Positions 34,189 to 44,909 of a DNA stretch of 64,000 nucleotides are shown here, one piece after another. How positions within the stretch are numbered: position 1 is the first letter of the stretch; each line of letters begins with the position of its first letter. The notes beneath the pieces were generated by a model. It was not told the origin of the DNA and did not search any database. It saw only the letters and a program-made list of their open reading frames with translations. This stretch comes from Purpureocillium takamizusanense (taxonomy: Eukaryota > Ascomycota > Sordariomycetes > Hypocreales > Ophiocordycipitaceae). The stretch lies in contig NC_063068.1 in the NCBI RefSeq assembly GCF_022605165.1, positions 2,356,001-2,420,000 of the forward strand. Direction: 5' to 3'. A program made the translations under genes and the position numbers.

Positions 34189-35359
34189 ATGGCGCCGGCC
34201 AAGAGGAGCGTAAAATCGGATGCCGCAGTGGCGGCCAAGGCGCACGAGGCGCTCGACAAGGTGGCGGATGCGCAGGCCATTGTGCCCGCGCCGCGACGGC
34301 AGCAGCAGCAAGGCAAGCTTCCCGTGCTCGTGCAGTTCCCCATCGCGGCAGCTCTGAGCTTCGCGCTCGCGAGCCTGGGCTACAGCATCGTCGGAGAGGT
34401 GAGCAAGGGAGAGCTTGTCTCCGTGTTCCGCGCGCAGGACACGTGGGGCCACCTGGCCATCTTGGCCGGATGGAGGATGTAAGTCCCTCCTCTCCCCCCC
34501 GACGTTGGGAGATATGGTAGAAGTGGACGGAGCTGACGGATGATTGCAGCACCGAGCTGGCGGTCGCGTGGTTCGGCAACATGGACAGCCTGGACGTGGC
34601 CATGATGGACCTCCTGTCCCATGCGCCATCGGTGTGTAACGCCCTTGCCGCGCAGGAGAATAGACATCGATGATAGCATGGCTAATGACCGGATAGCTCT
34701 ACCTGCTCGCGACCTTCTACTCGCTTAGCCCCCGAACAGCTGCGTCGGCGCTCGTCGTGGACGTTGTGTCGGCGGCCGTGCCCTTTGCGCTTATGCGTCC
34801 TCTCTCCGAGATCCATCGACCCTCAGCCAAGAGCGGCAACCGCGAGCTCATCGACTTGCCCATGCTGCTATATACAGCGGCTCTATCCACGGGCATCTAT
34901 ACCGTGGTTCTCGCCCTGTCGCTCCGGCTCGTGCTGCCGCGCATTCTAGTCGTGTACTTTTCCGGCCTGCCCAGCGTGGAGCCGGCGTACTCAGCGACGT
35001 ACGGCGCCGTACTTCCCGTGACGGGCGTGTTGGGGGCGGCGGCGAGCCTCTTCATTTTCGCGCCGTTTGCCACGACGGGCAAGTCCAAAGAGGACGACAA
35101 GCTGGGCAAGTTCGACCCCGTGGAGGCGACGCTCGGGGAGACAGTGCGGTGGAACCTCTGGGGCTACACGGCCAAGACCAAGGTGGTGATCCGGCGGACG
35201 GCGGCAGCGGCGTTTGTGACGGGGGTCAACACGTACCTGGCATGCACCATGACCATTTCCGGGGTCGACTCGACGGGCGCGACGGCGTATGCGGCCGTTT
35301 GGGTCGTTGCCGCGTTGAGCACGGGGCTGGGCCTCGGATTGGTCGGCAGCGGCGACTGA
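34189..35359 (+). CDS. Multi-span membrane protein of unknown function
   Basis: Exons are 34189-34478, 34550-34631 and 34697-35359, giving 344 residues. After a short basic, Ala/Gln-rich N-terminus there are about five or six hydrophobic segments: VQFPIAAALSFALASLGYSI (about 46), LVVDVVSAAVPFALM, YTAALSTGIYTVVLALSLRL, GAVLPVTGVLGAAASLFIFA, AAAAFVTGVNTYLACTMTIS and AAVWVVAALSTGLGLGLVG. Polar loops include SEIHRPSAKSGNRELIDLP and GKSKEDDKLGKFDPVEATLG. No named family was recognised. Both introns keep frame and the model has uniform hydrophobic periodicity, so the gene is real with good probability. No signal for a particular organelle was seen. Confidence 0.78.
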
Positions 35360-38300
35360 AGCGGCTGTTGGGGCCAGTCGGGACGAGGCGAGGCGCTCGC
35401 ATGCGCTGATGACACTGTATCATCAGCCTTACGCGTAGTATGGCGAGCGGCAACGCCGATATGCAAGGTACGCGATGGGCTCGTCGGCAGGGGCGAGCCG
35501 CACAACTTTAGGGCTGAAGACGGGGAGGGGGGGAAGGTGCGTAATACGGGAGAAGGGGAAGGGAGGGTGGTGTGTTTGGGGTTGGGGGCCGCCGAAGTAG
35601 GGCTGGTGGGCGTTTTCCAGGACGAGGATCCTATGCGCGGAGGATAGATACGCTTGAGTTTTTTGGCAATTGGGTTGTATTGGCAATGGGTGAGGGAAGG
35701 GGATGAGGAGCGGACGGACTTGCAGTCGATATACCACATCTTACTATTTTCCTCCTTGGGTCTTACACACCTTACATGGAACGAACAACCAAACGTCAGC
35801 TGGTGATGTCTGGTGCGGTGCGGCTCTGCGTGGAGGCTGCACACACGCACCCACCCACACACACATCAGACACTCCCCTTTCTCACGGTCGCCAAACAAC
35901 AACAAGCGAGGTTCAGCTGGGAGGCAGCCTTGCAAGCCCGGCCAACCGTGTCATTGGGACCCTGCTTCCCGTACCTTGCCTGCAGCGTAGGGCGGAAAAC
36001 GTGGGTGCCTGGGATTAGCAGCCGACTGCTTCTTACACGGTGGTGGTGCATGGGGGGGATTGACTAGGTACGATCCGCCCATGGCGTCCCCGCCTCTCCC
36101 TCTCTTTCCGGCCTCGACGTTCGTAGCACACGCACGCGTGTGTAGCCTAGTCGTACGTTGCGACGACGGCGCCGGGGAGGCCGGCGCTTGACGGCCACGG
36201 GCGTCGACGTAGGGCGGATAGATTACGAATGTCAATAGCTAGGGCAGGTAAGTAGTGGCCGTTGATGCTGTGGAATACTGCTTGGGGTTGATTGTGCATA
36301 TAAGGAAGAAAGGGCGACTTACGGACTAAAGATAGATTGGAAGAAATAGTTCGTGACGCCGGTAGAAGTAGTGTCAGGGAATGTGGGGAGCCTAGGTATA
36401 CTGTAGTTTGCGTGTTGAACCGGACTCCCTCTGGATACAAGTGTCAAGCATCATCGGCCAAGACTCGAGGCGTTGCAGAACCTCGACTGCTTGGAATCCC
36501 GTGCGCGGGGGAGGGGGAGGGGGCTCCAACCTGGGAAGGCACGGGAGGGGTTCTTCCGCCAGTCGTGCGTGTGTGTGGTGGCGGTCCACCGTATCACCAC
36601 CATGGCGGCGGCAATTGGTGCCCGTGGGTTTAAGCTTGCTCGCGTTCTGTGCTGTGCTAATTAATCGTGATACCTGCCGTGCCTAATAAGGGTACTAACT
36701 ACAAACGTGGTATCTATTGCTGCTGGTCGTTCCCTCCCGGCCCCGTGGGTTGCCCAACCTTTTTCTCTTCCCTTGTCGCCCGTCTACCAAGTTCAATGCC
36801 TCGGCGCACGGCACTGGCGCCGCCGAGGACCACCATTCAATTCAGTCCATCATCGATCGCAGAAGCGCGGCGCGATATCTAGGTATTTGTTTCGCCCGCC
36901 GACAGAGGACTGGAGGGGGGCGTGTCGCGCACGCAGGCAGCCTTGGCCAGCCCAAGGCATCTGGTTAACCGGCCGGCCTGCAGCTGAGGGGTCAGGCCAG
37001 GTGGGGGGACGCAGCTGGAGCCCTACCTACAGCACAGCAGCACACACGGCTCAGCGCAGCACCAGCACAGCACAGCTCACTTCTCAGGTACCAGACGGGA
37101 CGCCAGGCTCAACTACCTCTCGGGCAGGTTTCTGGCGAGACCCCAACAACCTGGGCGGATAGACTGGCAGACGCTACGCCGCACGCCAGCCCGCCTCAAC
37201 GGCCCCCGCGTCCAGCAACCCGGAGCCGCAGCTGAACGCCCGGAGGAGCCTGAAGAAAGCTGCCGCCGCTGGCGAGGCGATCCAGCGAGAGCCCAGCTTA
37301 CACTCTCACTCCCATCCTGGGTCCTGTCTGTCTGCCTGTCTGACGTGCCGTCCGACTGCACTGGATTGGCCCGGCACGGCCAGCAGCCTCCCGTCTCCAG
37401 GTGTCTTAGCTGGGGTTACCTACAGGGCAGGACCTTATCCAAGGCAACAGTCGTCCAGCCAAGGCTCCGGGTTTGCCGCCCCAATACAACGAACAGCGTC
37501 AGAGGTGCATTCGCCGTCCCCACTATACGAAGCAGGTCTTGCCCGAGTCCCCTACTTTCCCTCTGGTGGAGGAGGCGGAGGAGGAGGAGGAGGCGGCGTG
37601 GACAAACCGCCCGCCGTGGGTTGACTGGCGACGGTCACGCACCGGCACCGCACGAAACCCACCACCACCCATCGCCACCGCCGCCGCCGCCGCACACACT
37701 CGACCCGGCGGCCCATCCATCCCATACCTACTTTGTACGCCTGGGGTGCTTGGGTGAGCGAGCGATCCCGACCCGGGAACGTCTGCCGAGCCTGCCCTGC
37801 CAAGCATCTACCTTGCTTTGCCTTACATCTCCCTTGCCTATCTAGGTGCCTTACCATCCTTTACATCACTCCGTACCTTGCAGGCACACTTTGTCCAACT
37901 TGCCTCGTCCGGGTTTGCGGATTCCTATTTTGGTCCTACTAAGAAGGGGGGCCGGCTGCTATTCCTTCTTTCTGCTCGGGGCCACGAGGCTAATAACAGG
38001 GTGTCCTGCCCTACCATGACGGAGTGGCCGACGACGCCGAAGACGACGTACTGGCCCAGAGAGCCTGTCTGGAGATCCGTGTCGTTTCAGCCGTCGACAT
38101 TGTGCCTCGAAAACGGAAACCTGCACGACGGATGCTGACGCCTGTGATGCAAGCTTGTTGGCCATCTGCAAAGACTATTCTTGCTCCATTACCTTGGCCC
38201 TTGACTTGCACTCGCTGTCTCGATATATCCGGCCGAGGCTAGGTCGATCCAGGAACCGACACCTATTAGGGTGACGACTGAATAACCGGTATAAGATGAA

Positions 38301-38528
38301 TCCCGTTCCCAGTTCCGTCGAGTATAGCGCCCCTGCTAACGCACGCAGAAGACACTCAGCTCCGGCTCATACCATCCGCACTCGGTATACCTAATCTCGC
38401 AACAGCCGCTTTAGTTCTTTTGGCACCCTTGTTCTGTCTGATACATATATATTCTTGGCCTCGCGGCACATCTTCAGCCCTACCCCACCTCTTCATCATC
38501 ATCGCTCCTTGCCCTCGCCGTGGTGGCT
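35360..38528. other. 3.2-kb intergenic spacer
   Basis: No gene is supported. The spacer holds (CA)n-like sequence near 35843-35866, GGAGGA repeats (37566-37592) and CCGCCG/CACC repeats (37660-37690), which create apparent ORFs such as 37345-37845. Motifs TAGGTAC near 36065 and CTAGGTGCC near 37845 belong to the set seen in other spacers. Confidence 0.45.
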
Positions 38529-39301
38529 ATGTCAGAATACTACTACGCCACCAGTGCTCCCGCGGGACTCACCTCAGGCCGCAACTTCAAGCGCTCACGG
38601 AGCATCAAGAGTGACGACCCGCTCAACCTACGCGGCCCGCTTGAGGTCGTCGGCTCCCTCAAGTCGGGTCGCAGCATCAGCCTTGAGGGCGACTTTGTCA
38701 TCCGTGGCAAGCTCGACGCGTACGGCGACGTCACTATGAACGGCAGCGTCACCTGCGAGTGAGTGTTCCCCCAATGTCACCTGTACGTCACGGTTGCGCG
38801 GACATGGACTGACCGGGCGCGCCCTCAATCTAGAGGTGACATCAAGGCTTACGGCAACATATCCGTGACGGGATACTTGTCTGCAAGGTACGGCGCCCCC
38901 CCTGGCGCGTGGCGCCGGAGCAACGTGCAGCCCGCAGCTGACAGACCGGGGTGTTCTTGCCGGGTATACAGCAACGGCATCAAAGGCTACGGCAAGCTAA
39001 AGATCGAAGGCACGCTCGAGGGAACAGAGGTGGAGGTGTACGGCAACCTGAGCATCACCGGATACCTGTGAGCCTACAATTCTCTTGACTCGCCCCGCGC
39101 CGTCGCACGCGACACCGTCGATGGCGGTTCTGGGACCTTGCATGCTGACGTCCCGAATTTTGAATTAGGAAATGTCGGAAGCTGGTGGTGTATGGGTCGC
39201 TGACCCTCATCGGGCCAAGCTCCACATATGTGGTTGAGGAGTCGGAAGAGGTGGTAGGGGCGAAGCTGATGCGCGAGCAAGAAGCCGACTGGGAATTCTA
39301 G
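38529..39301 (+). CDS. Bactofilin-like (polymer-forming) small beta-helix protein
   Basis: Exons are 38529-38758, 38834-38887, 38972-39067 and 39169-39301, giving 170 residues. A polar N-terminus (SEYYYATSAPAGLTSGRNFK) is followed by about ten short Gly-bounded rungs: PLEVVGSLKSGRSISLEGDF, VIRGKLDAYGDVTMNGSVTC, GDIKAYGNISVTGYLSAS, GIKGYGKLKIEGTLEGTEVE and VYGNLSITGYL-KCRKLVVYG. This alternating hydrophobic/Gly pattern is that of bactofilins (polymer-forming domain), which form a right-handed beta-helix and polymerise without nucleotide. The charged C-terminus (VVEESEEVVGAKLMREQEAD) lies outside the helix. Introns sit at turns between rungs. A fungal role is unknown; a scaffolding or cell-wall-related role is conjecture. 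No signal peptide or membrane span was seen. Confidence 0.82.
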
Positions 39302-41183
39302 GCATGGGACTGGTGGTGCATTGCGAGTGGGTTTCTCCCTCTTTGTCTGATCTTTTTGTCTGACTTTGTTTTTGATGCGCGCCCTTTGGTCTGTTTCGTC
39401 TGTCTAGGCTTGTTTGTCTGCATTTGCATTTGTCGGTTCCTCTTTCTTTCTCTTCATCAACTGCCACCGGTCTCCCTTTTTTTACTTCAAATGTACATTG
39501 GAGCTTGGAGACCACTTAGACAGATACGGGAAGGCAGCAGATAGCTACCTCATAGTAGTACAAACTACCAGTATGATTGACGGCGAGTCGAATCGAACCT
39601 GTCAGGTACCTTGCATTCTGCAGCACAGGGATTGCGAAACAGGCGCGCGGCAGAAATACCAAGCTTACACGGTGTCGGCCGCTCCGCTCCCGTGGTCTGC
39701 TTGGTTGACATAGTCCATCGGAGCGACGGACCGTCCAGTCAGTCGGCCATGGTCCTTGTTGGAGCGGAAGAGCCTCCCGTTGCCAAATTTGGAACACGGC
39801 CGGGGCGCCGCCAATTGGACGATGTAGTAGTAGCGTTGGGCGGGGGCCGCCGGGGTTGGTAGCCTGGGGGGGGACGCAAATAGTTAGGTACGTTAGTGAC
39901 GGTAGTGGGTAGGCTAAGCTTGAACGCGACGGCGGGATGATGCTCCGTTTGGGGTCAGCCTCCGAAGTACGTAGCCACGACTTAGATGTTGGATATGGAA
40001 GGGCGTCGACGCGGGAGCCCTGGGAAACAGTAAAGGCGGTCAAGTCGATAATGGGGCGCCTGAATTTTTAATAGGTGAGCTCCCTTGTTGCATTGAATGT
40101 ACTAATTCGTCCACCCTGGCTGTTCTTGGGGAGTAGCAAACAAGGTATGTTGCTGCTCGAACGAGCTCGGTTCGCAAAATCGTGATGCCAATCCTGCCTG
40201 TAAGCCAGGCAAGGCCTGGCATGAGCTCTCATGCAGAACCCCCCCCCCTTTCCTCCGACAACGACTTGTGGTGTGCAAAGTTCTGGTAGGCCAGAACGGC
40301 GTGAGCCATGTCTTGTGCGATTCTCGTCCGCTCTGGGCGTCGGGGAATGCAACTTTAGGTACTCGCTCTGCTTGTTGAAACCCAAAATTGGTTGTAATAC
40401 GAATCATTTCATTTGCGAACGGGCGTGTTACGGCTTAGAAGACTTGTTGCTGAGCTTGAACTTGCGCCTGTCGCACACGGCCACGGGCGCCTGCGAATAC
40501 GTGAGACTTGCCCCAGATCCCTCTATGCGCACCGCATGTACTAGGCATGCGCGCAACTGAGAAATACCGTCACAACGCACCGCCGCCCCACCCCAGATCC
40601 GAGGTTCGTGGCTTGCATGAAAATCCTTCTTACTCGGAATGAATCTCGGAGGCTGGACGGAGGCATGGAGCCCCAGGCGATGTGACCCCGGCCTGGCACA
40701 TCTTCGACCCCGGATTGCCTTCCCCATGCACCTACAGGTCAGTGGCCGGCTCGTCCGTCAGCCCGGTATCGCGAGTCTAGAGCAGAAGCTCTTGATCATC
40801 ACAGTCCGATGCGCGTGTAAGTCCAGAAACTTGGCATGGACATCCTCGGAATCTTTGACCTTTAAACTCGCTGACTCAGCAGAAACAAGCTGTTTCCTTG
40901 GTGGATGAGGGTCCGCAGTTACGTAATACAGCACCAGGCACAAATCGCCCGCCAGGAACCCACACGGCCCCAGCCAAACACGGATTGGCGCTAGTTACTC
41001 CAGCGCAGACGAGCTCCATCCGCCATCACAAGGCCAGTCGCGCATTGCAACCCGCGACACGCCATACCGCACGCCGACGAGCAGATGGCAGCGCAGACGC
41101 CTGGGCCGTCAATTCCCACCCGACACCAACTACCTCTGCGATAAGGGACGCGTCGCACGCGTCTCTCTGTTGTGCCTGGGGCC
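39302..41183. other. 1.9-kb intergenic spacer
   Basis: No gene is supported. A C9 run lies at 40240-40248. ORFs on both strands near 40040-40940 overlap and show no motif. Confidence 0.45.
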
Positions 41184-43742
41184 ATGGCCGCAGAGGCCAC
41201 AGAGCAGGAGCTAGGCGTCGCCGAGGCCGAAGCCGAGGCCGCCTCGCCCGTCGCCAGGAGCCCTGGTGACCAGATGACGGAGCTGCCCAACAAGAACGTG
41301 ACCGAGGCGCCCGCCGCGCCTCCCGGTCGCCTCGAGTCACGCGCCGACCCCGATGCTCAGACGACAGTCACCGACTTCCTCGACTTCACCGAGTACCTGC
41401 CCTCTGACATCGTCCGATCCCTAACGCTCATCGGCAAGCTCGACGAGACCTACGCCGAGGCTTCGCTCAAGGTCGATGAACTGACATCCACATGGGGCCG
41501 CCTCCCGAGCGTGGTTGCCCACGAGCGACCGGACCCTGTCAAGCTGCGCGCCGACATTTCGGAGCAGCTGGACCGCGCCGTCAGCTCCAGGGTCTTCGCG
41601 CACGACGAAGCCGTCCGCATGTCCGATAACGTCAACCGCCACTATAACAAAGCCAAGTTGCTACTGTCGAAGCTGCAGACGATGATGGACAATTATCCCG
41701 CCGAAGAGCCCAAGAGCCCCATCGCCTCCAAATCGCCGCAGATGACGCGAGCCAAGCTGACGGTCCGGGCGACTGGCGAGGACGGCAAGAAGATTCCGCG
41801 ACACAAGATACCGCGCATCACCGTCCCCGGCGAAGTCTTGGCGCCCTACGATATCGAATACGATACATGCAGCGATGACAGCGACATAAGCTCCGACTCC
41901 GAATCTGATATTCCAGCTACCGGGCGGCGGACGCCGGCGCCGGCACAGCGCATCAAGTTGATTTCGAACAAGACGCCCAAGTCGGCAAGCAGGCCTCCGC
42001 GCCCGCAGTACAGCACGACTGCCATGAACGCCGCCGCCGCGGCGAATGCGGCCGCACTCCTCAATCCACCTCCAGAGAATGCGGTGATTGGCAGCACGGA
42101 CGCGCCGTGGTTGCAGCTGACGCACTACGAGCTCGCCAAGCTGCGGAAGCGCATGAAGAAGAACGCCACGTGGACGCCTAGTGAGACCATGGTTGCGCGA
42201 GAGCTCAAGGCCCTCGGCCGTGGACCGGACGAGTACCGAGATGCTAAGAAGAAGGCTGAGGATGAAGGGAAACCCTTCAACCCTACGGTTCCTACCCTGG
42301 TCATTGACGACGAGTCGGGTACGCCGCAATTGCCAGCCGGGGCTCTTAGCGCAGAGTCGGTCGGATCTGAAGAGCATCCGACGAGCAACAGGGGCATGAA
42401 GCTCAACGAGGCAAAAAAGCTCAAGAGGGAGGCTCTAGCGAAGCTCGCGGCTGAAGAGGCAGAGGAATCTGCACGGCAGATGGCAGCGGCCGCGAAGCTG
42501 TTCCTGGGCGCCCCCAAATCGGAGAATTCCAAGGATGACACTCCATCCGGAAAGCCGCGGGCGAATTCGCGATCCAACGGCAAGCGGAAGCGGGATGTCG
42601 AAAGCGAGGCGGTCGAGGGGGCGGTGGATGGAGGCGAGACGCCTCCACGCCCACTGCCCAAGCGCACCAAAACAGAGACCCCTATTCTGCCTCCGCAGCC
42701 CCTGCTTGGCCACAACGCGGCGCCAACGGCTGACGGCAGCGCAAACGGTCCTCTTCTGACGCCAGGTGGCTCTGCGGCGGCACAGCTGGAGACTCCGGTG
42801 CCGATACCAATGCCTCCACAAAGCTCAGCGAGATCGGCGGCGTCTCCGTCATCGAACGCGTCCAATGCCGGTAGCACAATTACGACAACGATACCGGTCA
42901 AACCACCGGCTTCAGAAACTCCTGTTCCCATCCCCTGGGCGGACCAAAGGAAGACAGTCACGCCCGTGCCAGCACCGACCCGGGAAAGCACTAAGAGGGA
43001 GACTCGGGGAGACGCGGCGAAGCGGACTCAGCAGCAGACTTCACAGCCGCAGCCGGCAGCTACGGAGCAGACTTGGGTCAGGCCCGGTTCGCGCGGACTC
43101 ACACCTAGCGCCACACCCGGTCCGGAGGCTCAGGGCGGCCGGCGACCAGGCTCGCGGGGGCAGGCGATGAGCCAGGAGCCGCCAGCCTCGCTTGCTGCCG
43201 ACCGGCCGCGTCGTGCCAGCACCGCGCGCAACACGCCGGTGCCGGAGTTCAAGCAGCCGCAAAAGCGCACCAGGCGGCCGGCCCCCGGCGTCGTCAGCAC
43301 TACTAACAGCGGCGGTAACAGCGCCGTTGGTAAGAGGAAGGCGGCGCCGAGGAAGAAGGCGCGGATGAAGAGGGAAAAGGGCCAGGTGACGGAGGCGGAG
43401 ACGGAGATGGAAGAGGTGGACGACGAGGGCAACCCGATTGACCCCGACGAGCCCCGCTATTGCCTCTGCAATAGAGTCAGCTTTGGCACCATGATCCAGT
43501 GCGACAATGATGTAAGTGCCGACTCCGGCTCTCGCCGACGAACCCCCGCGCCCCCGTGGCCGCGTCGTCGACGACAACAGCTAACATCAACAAAGAATTG
43601 CAAGCACGAATGGTTCCACCTGGAGTGCGTGGGCCTGACGGATGTCCCGGCACGGACGACTAAGTGGTACTGTCCTGACTGCCGCAAGACGCTCAACATC
43701 GGAGAGCGAGGAGAAGTCAGTGCACGGGGGGTGCGGAAGTAG
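41184..43742 (+). CDS. ING-family chromatin protein with C-terminal PHD finger
   Basis: Exons are 41184-43511 and 43596-43742, giving 824 residues. The N-terminal ING domain (about 50-175) contains [40 protein letters not shown] and [21 protein letters not shown] long disordered, Ser/Pro/Lys-rich middle has basic, nuclear-localisation-like stretches ([16 protein letters not shown]). The PHD finger is at the end: [19 protein letters not shown] joined across the intron to [20 protein letters not shown] and [11 protein letters not shown], with all C4HC3 ligands present. ING proteins (yeast Pho23, Yng1, Yng2) read H3K4me3 and act in histone acetyltransferase or Rpd3 deacetylase complexes. Length and acidic linker favour the Pho23 type, but that is not certain. 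The 84-nt intron has no stop and keeps frame if retained. Confidence 0.9.
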   Translation: MAAEATEQELGVAEAEAEAASPVARSPGDQMTELPNKNVTEAPAAPPGRLESRADPDAQTTVTDFLDFTEYLPSDIVRSLTLIGKLDETYAEASLKVDELTSTWGRLPSVVAHERPDPVKLRADISEQLDRAVSSRVFAHDEAVRMSDNVNRHYNKAKLLLSKLQTMMDNYPAEEPKSPIASKSPQMTRAKLTVRATGEDGKKIPRHKIPRITVPGEVLAPYDIEYDTCSDDSDISSDSESDIPATGRRTPAPAQRIKLISNKTPKSASRPPRPQYSTTAMNAAAAANAAALLNPPPENAVIGSTDAPWLQLTHYELAKLRKRMKKNATWTPSETMVARELKALGRGPDEYRDAKKKAEDEGKPFNPTVPTLVIDDESGTPQLPAGALSAESVGSEEHPTSNRGMKLNEAKKLKREALAKLAAEEAEESARQMAAAAKLFLGAPKSENSKDDTPSGKPRANSRSNGKRKRDVESEAVEGAVDGGETPPRPLPKRTKTETPILPPQPLLGHNAAPTADGSANGPLLTPGGSAAAQLETPVPIPMPPQSSARSAASPSSNASNAGSTITTTIPVKPPASETPVPIPWADQRKTVTPVPAPTRESTKRETRGDAAKRTQQQTSQPQPAATEQTWVRPGSRGLTPSATPGPEAQGGRRPGSRGQAMSQEPPASLAADRPRRASTARNTPVPEFKQPQKRTRRPAPGVVSTTNSGGNSAVGKRKAAPRKKARMKREKGQVTEAETEMEEVDDEGNPIDPDEPRYCLCNRVSFGTMIQCDNDVSADSGSRRRTPAPPWPRRRRQQLTSTKNCKHEWFHLECVGLTDVPARTTKWYCPDCRKTLNIGERGEVSARGVRK

Positions 43743-44369
43743 GTCGGTCTACTCGTATGAGTACAAATAAAGGGGGCACCGGTGCGCGTGGCGTCACCGG
43801 CCCCTGGTCTTGAGCGTTTGGCGCAAGGGGACTTTGCTGCACCTGGATTCAGGGGATTTTAGATGGGGTGCTTGGTACGTTGAGGGGGGGATATATCCTT
43901 TGCGCTTTCACACCGACGACGACACGGCCATGCCGCTCGCCGTTGAGCTTTGTATGACTATGACTTGTGTACGAGTATCCGAATTCACTGCCCAGCGCGC
44001 CGGTTTTCAAGTGCTCGTGGGTTCATTTACCGCCCCGGATGTCAAGATCGGGGGCGGCGGGGAGAGGGGTGGTGAGGATGTCATTCTCCAGCTCGGCAGC
44101 TTGTCCAAGCCGCGGCACTTGGTGGTTCTCCACGGCTTGCCTGACTACCTAGTACGTATGTGCTACGACCAAGAACTCGGACCTGTGGTGCTGCTTCCCC
44201 ATATGGAGGGAGTGAGTGTTCCCCTGCACCAAGGTCCGCCCGACACAGCGCAGTCAAAAACCAACGGGCGTCCCTTTACTTGCCCCGAGCCGTTCTTAAA
44301 AAGACGAAGCAAATCTTAAGAGCTGGTTGCTGGTTGCGTACCTACAGCAGCAGCAGCTGCTGCGCCAAC
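43743..44369. other. Intergenic spacer downstream of the ING gene
   Basis: No supported gene was found. The ORF 43810-44319 has no recognised motif. A (CAG)n tract begins near 44346, just before the SnoaL-like remnant. Confidence 0.4.
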
Positions 44370-44909
44370 ATGGCGGACCAGCAACACGACGCAGGCTACC
44401 GGCTTCTACCGCATCTCGGACGACTACGACGCCAACGAGCAGTGGATCGGCAGCTTCACCAAGAACGCGCAGGTCACCATGGACGCCGTAAGGGCAGACA
44501 GCGAGCAGAGTACGAGCTGTTTTTTTGGGGGGGGGGGGGGGGTTCTTGAGGGGTCCCATCCCCATCAACGCCTACGGGCACCCTTCTCCCCCTTGGAGGG
44601 GGTTGTTGAGTGTCTCTTCTCAACACCGCGCACTAACACATCAGTCTTCTCGCTTGTAGGGCCCCGCGAGCCGCGCGCCAACATGTGGACGGCAGTGCGG
44701 CGGCACCGCACCGTGAAGGCCTTTCCTGGGCGCTTCCATGCCGAGGGCGACTCGGCCGCGGCGAGGTGATGCTCTACGGCGACGTGACGCAGTGGCTCAA
44801 GAGCGCCGAGGCGGGCGCGGACCCGCTGGTGGTTCCGTGGGCGGCGCACATGATGGTGAGGAAGGAGGATGGCGCGTGGAAGCTCGCCCAGTATCGTGTC
44901 TGGCTGTAG
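44370..44909 (+). pseudogene. SnoaL-like protein gene with two frame breaks
   Basis: The sequence matches fungal SnoaL-like (NTF2-fold) proteins in three reading frames. Frame A starts MADQQ at 44370. The next frame carries ATGFYRISDDYDANEQWIGS and FTKNAQVTMDAVRADSEQ, to a donor at 44510. After an intron with a G16 homopolymer (44527-44542), the acceptor at 44657-44659 gives REPRANMWTAVRRHRTVKAF and PGRFHAEGDSAAAR, then a stop at 44767-44769. The final part, EVMLYGDVTQWLKSAEAGAD, VPWAAHMMVRKEDGAWKLAQ and YRVWL, is in another frame and ends at 44909. Breaks lie near 44384-44392 and near 44745-44765; neither is explained by a splice site. It is either a recently decayed gene or carries sequencing errors in GC-rich tracts. 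SnoaL folds act as polyketide cyclases or hydratases, but no cluster surrounds it. Confidence 0.65.

Noticed and set aside
37345..37845. 166-residue ORF with Arg and Pro runs
   Set aside because: It translates GGA/CCG repeats and has no conserved sequence.
39560..39610. Possible tRNA B-box-like GGTTCGATTC on the minus strand
   Set aside because: The flanking bases do not form a T-arm stem and no acceptor or anticodon arms could be fitted.
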